Assembly (NCBI GenBank): GCA_028714615.1
Contig: JAQTMA010000130.1
Span: 1-11,467 of the forward strand
Source of the DNA: Anaerolineaceae bacterium
GTDB lineage: Bacteria > Chloroflexota > Anaerolineae > Anaerolineales > Anaerolineaceae
Direction: 5' to 3'
DNA: 11,467 nucleotides
This document shows, piece after piece, positions 1-5,827 of this stretch. The notes under the pieces are model-generated. The model had not been told where the DNA came from, made no database searches, and worked only from the letters and a program-made list of their open reading frames with translations. Both the position numbers and the translations under genes were made by a program. Numbering within the stretch: the first letter of the stretch is position 1; each line of letters opens with the position of its first letter.

Positions 1-768
1 CTCCTCGTACCGAGAGGAATTGACTTGCTGCTTGAGTTTTTCTTCCTCGCTCAACTCGTGCGTGGAAACTTGTGGCTGAGCCTGGCGAAGCTCATCTTGC
101 TCAGCCTTGAGCAGCGCCTCGCGCGATGCCCGGTGAAAAAGCCCAAAGCGCCCGCAGTTCTCGCAGGTATCCAGCTTGGTGGTGATGCCTGCATTCATGG
201 CATACCAGTGCAGCGGAAACGGTCGCTTGCAGCGCGGGCAGATGGCCCCGCCGCTCATCCCGTAGCTGCGCTGCGCACCCGGCGGCACAGCGGCGCGCTT
301 ACGAGTGCGGAAGAGCACAAACTGGGCCAGCGCCACGACCACCACGATCCCGACCAGGCCCCCCAGGATAGGAAAAATCGTCCCCGTCATCGCCGTTTTT
401 TCTTGCTCGGCGCTCAAGAAATTCAAATGTTTGAGCTGCGACTGCAGCATGCGCCCGTCCGTGGTGATGGCGGTCGCGCTCAGGTCATGCCAACCGCTCG
501 GGTACTTCCCCGTGTTGAACGAGAACTTAAAGGGTGCGGCCTTGACCTCCTGCATCACCTGCCCATCGATAAGATAGGTGACGGATTGAAGTGAGCTGGT
601 CGAGGTTACGTTTAACGAGAATGCACCGCGCACCTGGGCGCCATTACCGAAACCGAAATCGCGGTGGATGGTCAGGGTGAGCTCGCTCTGCGCCAGGGCC
701 GGCGCCGCTGCCAGCGTTATACCGAGCGACAAAATTACCCCGATCATCCATTTCTTTGTTGTGTTCAT
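1..768 (-). CDS. Ig-like / single-pass membrane / zinc-ribbon protein (partial, 3' end missing)
   Basis: The reading frame opens with ATG at 768-766 and stays open to the window edge, giving 256 residues without a stop, so the C-terminus is missing. Residues 1-26 form a signal peptide (MNTTKK, a hydrophobic core, then an ALA site before Gln27). Residues 27 to about 120 are a beta-rich extracellular segment with a YLIDGQ motif, resembling the Ig-like folds of bacterial surface proteins. Residues 128-153 are a strongly hydrophobic membrane helix followed by RTRKR, which places the rest in the cytoplasm. A zinc ribbon follows: CPRC at 177-180 and CENC at 202-205. The tail after residue 215 is charged (Glu/Lys/Gln-rich) and probably helical. 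The upstream AAAGGG is a modest ribosome site. No function is known to me; the layout suggests an envelope sensor or anchoring protein, which is inference. It lies downstream of the ABC-2 exporter but is separated by 155 nt and a palindrome, so co-transcription is uncertain. Confidence 0.82.
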   Translation of the reverse strand, partial: MNTTKKWMIGVILSLGITLAAAPALAQSELTLTIHRDFGFGNGAQVRGAFSLNVTSTSSLQSVTYLIDGQVMQEVKAAPFKFSFNTGKYPSGWHDLSATAITTDGRMLQSQLKHLNFLSAEQEKTAMTGTIFPILGGLVGIVVVVALAQFVLFRTRKRAAVPPGAQRSYGMSGGAICPRCKRPFPLHWYAMNAGITTKLDTCENCGRFGLFHRASREALLKAEQDELRQAQPQVSTHELSEEEKLKQQVNSSRYEE

Positions 769-790
769 TTGGTTACCCTTTTTCGTAGAA

Positions 791-873
791 GCAGGGGTAG
801 GTTGGGGATTTCTTCATCCATCTAGGTCTCCTAGACCATGAGGCATTTCACTCAAATTTCCCAACCCACCCTA
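791..873. repeat. Imperfect inverted repeat between two genes
   Basis: The arms at 791-812 (GCAGGGGTAGGTTGGGGATT) and 854-873 (AAATTTCCCAACCCACCCTA) are complementary with a few mismatches and small indels. A perfect inner stem TCTAGG-TCT-CCTAGA lies at 821-835. The arms resemble the GTAGGGTGGGTT-type palindromes dispersed in many environmental bacterial genomes; that resemblance is from memory. No T-run follows on either side, so I do not call it a terminator. Confidence 0.5.
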
Positions 874-883
874 CAATTTGACC

Positions 884-919
884 TTAATAATCTCTGTGCT
901 CTTCGTGCTCTGTGGTTAA
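884..919 (-). repeat. Short CACAGAG-type tandem repeat
   Basis: On the minus strand the segment reads TTAACCACAGAG, CACGAAGAG, CACAGAGATTATTAA: three degenerate units at 908-914, 899-907 and 892-898, bounded by TTAA on both sides. It sits five bases beyond the stop codon of the ABC-2 permease gene. Similar CACAGAG strings recur between genes in many environmental bacteria (recalled, not searched). Its function is unknown. Confidence 0.45.
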
Positions 920-923
920 CCTA

Positions 924-1751
924 CTATTTCCACTTGGTCAAGATCGTCTCGCGCTGGAAGAGCTGCGCACCCAGATAGATCACCCCCACATCCACCAGCG
1001 CAATCACAGCCGCCACTCCCAGCATCAGCTTCGCGTTCACCACCAGCAAGCCGGCGATCTGGCCGAAGAGCAGCACTAACAGTGGGACAATGATCACCAT
1101 GGAGATTTGCTCGGCCACGCGCGGGTCACTGGCTCGCGAGGAGACCAGGATGGCAAAGTTTACCGCCAACACGGCCATCAGCGGGCCGACCAGCAAGATG
1201 GCCACCAGCCAGGTTGGACTAAGAATGGCGCCGACTACGGCCGGGGAGGCGCCGGTCAGCGGGGCTGCTATCGCAAAGATGAAGAAGCTGATCCAGGTGG
1301 CAGCGATAGCCGGGATGACCGCGGCCAGGGCTTTGCCGGTCAGCAGCTCCTCGGTGGTAATTGGCGTGGCCAACAACGGTTCGAGGCTGCGGGTGGTCTT
1401 CTCGCCGACGATGCTGTAGGCGGCAATCGCAATCGGGATGGAGAGCGGCATGATCATGAACATGATCAGGAACTGGTTTAGAATGTAGATATGCATGCAG
1501 TCACTGGCTGCGATGTTTCCGCACATCTGGGAGAACATGAGCGGCACGTCGGCGGAGTCTCCGGCGCCGGCTCCCGTGCTGCGGAACGTGGCAAGGATAA
1601 CAATGGGCAGGATGGTCAGCACGAGCGGCAAGATGCCCACCGTCAACAGCACCACGCGGTTCTTGAAGACCTCCGCCCACTCTTTCTCCACAATCGTGCG
1701 GACGCGGTCGAGCCCGTTTCCTTTGGTAGATTCTGATCTCAAGGCGCTCAC
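924..1751 (-). CDS. ABC-2 type transporter permease (exporter membrane subunit)
   Basis: The 275-residue integral membrane subunit of an ABC-2 exporter probably forms the translocation pore with the ATPase encoded just upstream. About six hydrophobic helices are visible, near residues 33-55, 90-113, 140-163, 177-202, 213-236 and 241-262. The cytoplasmic stretch EKTTRSLEPLLATPIT at 117-132 is the conserved segment seen after the second helix in NatB-like ABC-2 permeases. The loop after helix 1 (residues 57-88) contains two cysteines (77 and 85). I chose GTG at 1751-1749: it overlaps the ATPase stop by four bases (GTGA) and has GAGGAGGTG five bases upstream. The frame is open further upstream, but that part runs through the ATPase gene in another frame and is not protein-like. 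The substrate cannot be told; sodium, drugs or lipids are all possible for the family. Confidence 0.9.
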   Translation of the reverse strand: MSALRSESTKGNGLDRVRTIVEKEWAEVFKNRVVLLTVGILPLVLTILPIVILATFRSTGAGAGDSADVPLMFSQMCGNIAASDCMHIYILNQFLIMFMIMPLSIPIAIAAYSIVGEKTTRSLEPLLATPITTEELLTGKALAAVIPAIAATWISFFIFAIAAPLTGASPAVVGAILSPTWLVAILLVGPLMAVLAVNFAILVSSRASDPRVAEQISMVIIVPLLVLLFGQIAGLLVVNAKLMLGVAAVIALVDVGVIYLGAQLFQRETILTKWK

Positions 1752-2692
1752 GCTTTCACCTCCTCGGGGGCAGCCGCATGGATCAACTGGAGGTAGACGT
1801 CTTCCAGCGAGTGGCGCAGCTCGCCGACAAACTGGATATCGGCGCCCAATTCCACCAGGCAGCGCACCAAGGCCGGGTTGTGTTCTTCCGGGTTGTCCAA
1901 ACCAATCACCAGCTTGCTGTCCAATGCCTGAGCTTCCTTCACGAACGGCAAGGCGCGGACGGTGAGTACCCAGGCCGGGTCCAGACAGGCGAGGTGGAAG
2001 ACCACCTTTCGGCCGTAGAGCTGCTTGCGCAGGTTCTCGGGCGAGTCCACGGTGATCAGGTAGGTCTTGAAAATGGCGATGCGCTCGCACAACCGGTCGG
2101 CCTCGTCCAGGTTATGGGTGCAAAGGAAGATGGTGCGGCCTTCGCTCTTCAGCTCTTCGATGAAGTCGCGCACCAGCTTGGCCGCCTCGGGGTCGAGACC
2201 GCTGGTCGGTTCGTCCAGAAAGAGCACCTTGGGCTCGTGCAGCAGCGCGCGCGCAATGGCCAGTTTCTGGCGCATACCCTTGGAGAAACTGCCGGCTTCG
2301 TCGAAGCGGCGCTCCCACAGACCAAGCATACGCAGGTACTTTTCCACCTGCCCGGCGATGTCTTTCACACCATATAGCCTGGCGAAGATGGTCAGGTTGC
2401 GTTCGGCCGAGAGGCGGTCGTACATACCGGGGGATTCCGTCAGGATTCCCACCGTTTCGCGGATGGCCTGGTCGTCTTTCCCGACCTCATGGCCGTCGAT
2501 GCGGGCGTGACCGCTGGTTGGGCCGATCAGGCTGCACAGCATGCGCACTGTGGTGGTTTTCCCGGCCCCGTTAGGACCGAGGAAGCCGAAGACCTCGCCC
2601 TCACGGACGTGGATGGTCAGGCCGTCCACCGCCACGATCGGTGGGCGGTCCTTCACTTTGAATTGCTTGGTCAACGCATCAGTGTCGATCAT
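1748..2692 (-). CDS. ABC-2 type transporter ATP-binding protein
   Basis: This is the 314-residue cytoplasmic ATPase that powers the ABC-2 permease encoded next to it. Walker A is GPNGAGKTT (39-47). The signature region reads FSKGMRQ (136-142) rather than LSGGQ, a variant common in NatA/CcmA-like exporters. Walker B is VLFLDEP (156-162), the D-loop SGLDPE (164-169) and the switch histidine His193 in CTHNLDEADR. The Q-loop position appears to hold Glu86 (GILTESPG), as in many of these exporters. Residues from about 225 to 314 form the extra C-terminal domain typical of this group and end in EDVYLQLI plus a short tail. The ATG at 2692-2690 gives the normal family N-terminus (MIDTDALTKQF), although the ribosome site (GGAAAT) is weak. 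Its gene overlaps the permease gene by four bases, so the two are translationally coupled. It is not a MalK-type sugar importer ATPase: it lacks the C-terminal regulatory domain and is shorter. Confidence 0.93.
   Translation of the reverse strand: MIDTDALTKQFKVKDRPPIVAVDGLTIHVREGEVFGFLGPNGAGKTTTVRMLCSLIGPTSGHARIDGHEVGKDDQAIRETVGILTESPGMYDRLSAERNLTIFARLYGVKDIAGQVEKYLRMLGLWERRFDEAGSFSKGMRQKLAIARALLHEPKVLFLDEPTSGLDPEAAKLVRDFIEELKSEGRTIFLCTHNLDEADRLCERIAIFKTYLITVDSPENLRKQLYGRKVVFHLACLDPAWVLTVRALPFVKEAQALDSKLVIGLDNPEEHNPALVRCLVELGADIQFVGELRHSLEDVYLQLIHAAAPEEVKA
1757..1765 (-). promoter_or_regulatory. Ribosome binding site for the ABC-2 permease GTG start
   Basis: GAGGAGGTG lies inside the last codons of the ATPase gene, five bases before the GTG at 1751. 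It decides the permease start in favour of this overlapping GTG rather than the far upstream ATG of the same frame. Confidence 0.75.
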
Positions 2693-2742
2693 AGGATTTC
2701 CAATCTGAATCGAGAGCTTTTTTGCAGGGATGCCTTCGCTTG

Positions 2743-2748
2743 ATTATA
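2743..2748 (-). promoter_or_regulatory. Possible -10 element of the ABC-2 exporter operon
   Basis: A perfect TATAAT (minus strand) lies about 50 bases upstream of the ATPase start and just downstream of the large hairpin. No good -35 hexamer is found 16-18 bases upstream (best ATCCCA), so the call rests on the -10 alone and on its sensible position. Confidence 0.35.
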
Positions 2749-2790
2749 ACGTAGTGGATTCCCTCTGGGATGCGTAATCGAGTTTAGCTG

Positions 2791-2887
2791 AACGATTGAC
2801 CCACCATTGGCGCTACGCAGAGTCGTCATTACAAATGCTGCTCTTGTGGTGACGACTCTGCGTAGCGCCAATGATGGCTTAATCGTT
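2791..2887. repeat. 97-bp near-perfect inverted repeat (MITE-like or long hairpin)
   Basis: The arms at 2791-2828 and 2850-2887 are both 38 nt and pair without gaps. The inner 24 bp (2805-2828 with 2850-2873, CATTGGCGCTACGCAG...) are perfect. Outside that, I count two mismatches (2804/2874 and 2800/2878) and one G-T pair. The 21-nt loop begins with ACAA and has a matching TTGT, so it can fold further. It lies between the DUF624 stop and the ABC-2 ATPase start, in an otherwise gene-free 265-nt stretch. No T-run follows on the minus strand, which argues against an ordinary intrinsic terminator. No clear target-site duplication is visible. It may still block readthrough between the two operons. 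Confidence 0.85.
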
Positions 2888-2957
2888 TCCAGAAACATGA
2901 AGAGTCTAGAAATCTCGGTATGATCTATTTCCACCAGATACGCTGAGAATGGTCCAC

Positions 2958-3581
2958 TCACACCCCTGACGATTGCACCTCTAACCGGTCCAGCACGGCC
3001 CGGTTGCCGGCGGCAGCCAGGAACATGCCGCCAAAGCCGAGGGAGAGGAAAAACAACAGCGTCCCGAGCAGACATATCAGCAACAGCATGATTCCCAAGA
3101 AGAGCGAGAAGCCGATGTTGCGCCCGAACAACACGGCCGCGTTGCGCAGCGCCGTACGGAGCGAAGGTTTCTCTTGCTCCAGCAGGAACGGCAGCGCATA
3201 AAGTTGGATGAGCAGCCAGATTCCCAGGCAGGTGAAATAAAATCCCTGGATCAAGGGAGTTATGGCCGTTGGGCTGCCCCTCCCGGTCAGGTATATATCC
3301 CCCACGAATATGAAAATAACCGCGAAGTTAACCACTCCCCAACGCCAGCCCGGACCCCAGGAATGGCGGAACGTTCGCCAAAAGTCGCTCAGATCGACGG
3401 TTTCGCCATGCGCCGTACGGTTGGCATACGAGAACAGCGCCAGGGTGGCCGGAGGACCCGGAATGACCAGGAGCAACGCCAGCAGCCAGAGGAAGTCGCA
3501 CACCAGCGCCAGCCACAGGTCTCCCCAGACGTCTGCCAGGGCAGCCCGGACGACGCGAAAGGCGCTGGGAAGGGAAGGCAT
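2958..3581 (-). CDS. DUF624/YesL-like membrane protein of the sugar operon
   Basis: The 207-residue protein is hydrophobic, with helices near residues 22-40, 81-98, 108-133 and 156-190, and the turn IPGPPAT at 40-46 that corresponds to the conserved Pro-rich turn after helix 1 in YesL-like proteins. The soluble segment at 52-80 carries DFWRTFRHSW, matching the family's short cytoplasmic loop (SFFKSF-like). DUF624 proteins are often encoded with carbohydrate ABC importers, for example YesL in Bacillus, and their biochemical role is unknown to me. The ATG at 3581 is five bases beyond the stop of the MalG-like gene, so translation is probably coupled; GAGGG lies only one base before the ATG, which is unusually close. 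The frame extends upstream through the permease gene, but that part is not protein-like. The family assignment is from sequence character only, without a search. Confidence 0.78.
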   Translation of the reverse strand: MPSLPSAFRVVRAALADVWGDLWLALVCDFLWLLALLLVIPGPPATLALFSYANRTAHGETVDLSDFWRTFRHSWGPGWRWGVVNFAVIFIFVGDIYLTGRGSPTAITPLIQGFYFTCLGIWLLIQLYALPFLLEQEKPSLRTALRNAAVLFGRNIGFSLFLGIMLLLICLLGTLLFFLSLGFGGMFLAAAGNRAVLDRLEVQSSGV

Positions 3582-3586
3582 GCCCT

Positions 3587-4480
3587 CTAGCCTTTGACGC
3601 CCGTATAAGCTACCCCCTGGATGTAGTAACGGCTGAAGATGAAGAACAGGATCAGGATCGGAATGGCATTCACCATTGCACCGACCAGGGTCAGGTTCCA
3701 TTGCGCTTTGTACTGCTGCTGGAAGATGGTGAGAGCTACGTTGAGGACGTACTTATCCGGGGTGTTCAGGTAGAGCAGTGGTTTGAGGAAGTCATTCCAG
3801 GCGCCCTGGAATTGCAGGATGAACACCGTCAGCAGCGCCGGACGCGATAACGGCAGGATCACCGTCCGGAAGGTCTGCAGGTGGCTGGCGCCGTCGATGA
3901 ATGCCGCTTCTTCCAGATCCTTGGGGATGGATTTGAAGAATTGGGTAAGCAGGAAGATGGCGCCCGCATCCACCAGGCCGGGCAAGATCAACGACCAAAA
4001 GCTATTGATCAACTTCAGCTTGGTCATCAAGACGTAAGCCGGGATCAGCTTGACGGCATCCGGGATCATCATCGTCGCCAGCATGAAGGTTAACACCAGG
4101 TCGCGGCCAGCAAACTTCATACGCGAGAATGCATACGCAGCCAGCGAGCAAAAAATGACCCGCAGAAAGGCCAATGTGACCGAAAGAAACGAGGTATTCA
4201 ACAGCCAACGCGGGAAGGTGCCGCCCTGGCCGATGTCCGTTTTCCAAACCGCAACCCAATTCTGAACCAACCATTTCGTCGGTAGGAGGATGGGGGGGTA
4301 GGCGGTGATCTGGGTGTCCGTTTTGAACGATCCCAGGAAGGCCAGGATGAATGGCAGGAACATAACGATCCCGATGATCACCATCAGCAAGTAGCGCAGG
4401 CTCTGATTGATGTAAAAACTTGCCGGGTGGACGGTCTTTTGGGATACCGGGATGATTGCCTTATGAGCTGTCGTCGCCAT
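3587..4480 (-). CDS. Carbohydrate ABC importer permease, MalG-type
   Basis: This 297-residue inner-membrane permease is one of the two pore subunits of a CUT1-family sugar importer. It has six predicted helices: about 29-51, 96-119, 127-150, 160-181, 213-233 and 264-284. The cytoplasmic EAA loop, which contacts the ATPase, starts at Glu190 (EEAAFIDGASHLQTF) and ends at ILP near 210, as in MalG. Length is usual for the family (270-300). The ATG at 4480 is preceded by AGGAGG at 4492-4487, which overlaps the stop codon of the MalF-like gene, so the two permeases are tightly coupled with a 10-nt gap. The C-terminus YYIQGVAYTGVKG has the family's typical QG(V/I)..G.VKG ending. The substrate is not readable from the permease; the neighbouring phosphorylase suggests a glucose-containing disaccharide. 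Confidence 0.95.
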   Translation of the reverse strand: MATTAHKAIIPVSQKTVHPASFYINQSLRYLLMVIIGIVMFLPFILAFLGSFKTDTQITAYPPILLPTKWLVQNWVAVWKTDIGQGGTFPRWLLNTSFLSVTLAFLRVIFCSLAAYAFSRMKFAGRDLVLTFMLATMMIPDAVKLIPAYVLMTKLKLINSFWSLILPGLVDAGAIFLLTQFFKSIPKDLEEAAFIDGASHLQTFRTVILPLSRPALLTVFILQFQGAWNDFLKPLLYLNTPDKYVLNVALTIFQQQYKAQWNLTLVGAMVNAIPILILFFIFSRYYIQGVAYTGVKG

Positions 4481-4490
4481 AGCGCGCCTC

Positions 4491-5738
4491 CTAATACAAT
4501 TCCGTGCCGCGCTCGAGGAAGCGCCGCTGGACCAATGTGATCACAAAAATAATCACCGCTAAAGTAAAGGCGAGCGCCATGGCGTACCCCATGTGGATCG
4601 GGCCTTGCTTGCCGAGAGCTTCCGTAAATGTCAGATAGATTGGCGTCTGGGATGTGCCCAGTGGGCCGCCTTGGGTCGCCAGATAGACCTGGTCGAACAC
4701 CTGCAGGGAGCCAATGGTCCCCAGGACAACCACCAGCAAGATGATCGGGCGCAGCATCGGCAGAGTGATGCGGAAGAATTGTTGCCGTCCGTTAGCGCCG
4801 TCAATGCTGGCAGCTTCGTACAAGGCCGGGCTAATATCCTGCAGGGCTGCCAGGAACATGATCATAAACGTGGGGATGGTCGTGAAGATATTCTGGACCA
4901 TGATCGCCATCCAGGCGATGCTGGGTCCCTTCAAGAACCACTGGTCGGAAGCGATTGTGCCGCCGAAGGCATTCACCACCAGCTCGATCAGCCCGCGCGG
5001 ATCGCCTAACCAGTTGATCCCCTGCCACTGGATGCCCACCACCCCGAGAACTTTGGCGAACACGAAATTGACGTACCCCGTACGCAGGTACAGCCAGATG
5101 AAGATGAGGGTAATGACCACCGACGAAGTCACGCTAGGTCCATAAAAGATCGTGCGGAAGAATTGCCGGAAACGCACCGGAGCGTTCAGCAGGACTGCCA
5201 GGAGAATGGCTCCGGTGGTCTGGAGGCTAACGACGATGATGGTGTACCAAAAGACGTTATAAAGAGATTGGATGAAGTCTTTCTGGATGGGATCGTACAA
5301 ACCGCGAAATGCCCGAGCGTAATTCTGCAACCCGATCCATTTTGGAGCTGTAAATATATCGTACGAGGTAAACGAAAGATACAAAGCAGAAAGCAGGACG
5401 CCGATGACAAAAGTCAGGGTGACCAACAGATAGGGGGCCAGGAAAGCGTACCCGGTGAGCAGGTTGGAACGCTTCCTCCGGTCAGACCAAACTTTCTTAA
5501 CCTCTCGGGCGGCAAAGAAACCTAACCCGACCGCCGCCACCCCCACGGCCGCCAGGTACGGCAGACCTGTCTTCTGGACTTCAGCCAGGTAGGTACTCGT
5601 GGAGGCCATCACACGGGGGCCGCCCATGGTCGGGGCGTTGAGCAACGCGATAATCATGAGGACCACGACGATAATGATAAATGTCCACACAGCCGGCATG
5701 CTTCCGCTGCGGTTTGGGACCGGAATTAGTTTTTGCAT
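4491..5738 (-). CDS. Carbohydrate ABC importer permease, MalF-type, with extended N-terminus
   Basis: This 415-residue permease pairs with the MalG-type subunit encoded next. The core starts near residue 90 (RSNLLTGYAFLAPYLL) and has six helices, with the EAA loop at 307-327 (YEAASIDGANGRQQFF...). Typical short family members are about 290-320 residues. Here an extra N-terminal part (1-89) contributes two more hydrophobic helices (about 17-35 and 58-76) joined by a short loop and followed by the basic KKVWSDRRKR, recalling the eight-helix layout of E. coli MalF. A second difference is an insertion near 248-271, between NWLGDP and the next helix. I chose ATG at 5738 because AGGAGG lies four bases upstream; the ATG nine codons earlier has no such site. 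The gene follows the binding-protein gene after an 89-nt gap containing a strong hairpin. Confidence 0.92.
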   Translation of the reverse strand: MQKLIPVPNRSGSMPAVWTFIIIVVVLMIIALLNAPTMGGPRVMASTSTYLAEVQKTGLPYLAAVGVAAVGLGFFAAREVKKVWSDRRKRSNLLTGYAFLAPYLLVTLTFVIGVLLSALYLSFTSYDIFTAPKWIGLQNYARAFRGLYDPIQKDFIQSLYNVFWYTIIVVSLQTTGAILLAVLLNAPVRFRQFFRTIFYGPSVTSSVVITLIFIWLYLRTGYVNFVFAKVLGVVGIQWQGINWLGDPRGLIELVVNAFGGTIASDQWFLKGPSIAWMAIMVQNIFTTIPTFMIMFLAALQDISPALYEAASIDGANGRQQFFRITLPMLRPIILLVVVLGTIGSLQVFDQVYLATQGGPLGTSQTPIYLTFTEALGKQGPIHMGYAMALAFTLAVIIFVITLVQRRFLERGTELY

Positions 5739-5742
5739 AACG

Positions 5743-5748
5743 CCTCCT
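5743..5748 (-). promoter_or_regulatory. Ribosome binding site of the MalF-type permease gene
   Basis: AGGAGG is followed by CGTT and ATG at 5738. It sits between two in-frame ATGs and therefore selects the downstream one as the start. Confidence 0.75.
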
Positions 5749-5784
5749 ATCGATAGAACCATCATCTCAACGAGGCAGCCAGGA

Positions 5785-5810
5785 GGCAGGGCGGCATTCG
5801 CCGCCCTGCC
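5785..5810 (-). promoter_or_regulatory. Intercistronic hairpin after the binding-protein gene
   Basis: A perfect 11-bp GC-rich stem (5785-5795 with 5800-5810, GGCAGGGCGGC) closes a 4-nt loop. It starts 17 nt after the binding-protein stop and is not followed by a T-run. Such stems between a binding-protein gene and its permease genes (the malE-malF arrangement is the known example) protect the upstream mRNA and give more binding protein than permease. That role here is inference. Confidence 0.6.
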
Positions 5811-5827
5811 GGGGCAATGAATGGTGA

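Noticed and set aside
25..594. A 189-codon plus-strand open frame
   Set aside because: It lies opposite the Ig/zinc-ribbon gene, is rich in Arg, His and Pro, and has no domain or ribosome site. The minus frame has a signal peptide, membrane helix and CxxC pairs.
1748..2692. The ABC ATPase as the missing MalK of the sugar importer
   Set aside because: Its gene overlaps the ABC-2 permease gene by four bases, and it lacks the C-terminal regulatory domain and length of MalK.
2791..2887. Intrinsic terminator at the large hairpin
   Set aside because: The stem is far too long for a usual terminator and no T-run follows on the minus strand. It may still hinder readthrough, but the sequence does not show a standard terminator.
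2689..3075. A 128-codon minus-strand frame across the large palindrome
   Set aside because: It overlaps the end of the DUF624 gene in another frame and reads through the inverted repeat; no family features or ribosome site are seen.
3366..3380. GAACGTTC palindrome inside the DUF624 gene, like the operator core
   Set aside because: Only the 8-bp core and one flank match, and the bases encode the conserved-looking WRTFRHSW segment. A chance match is likely.
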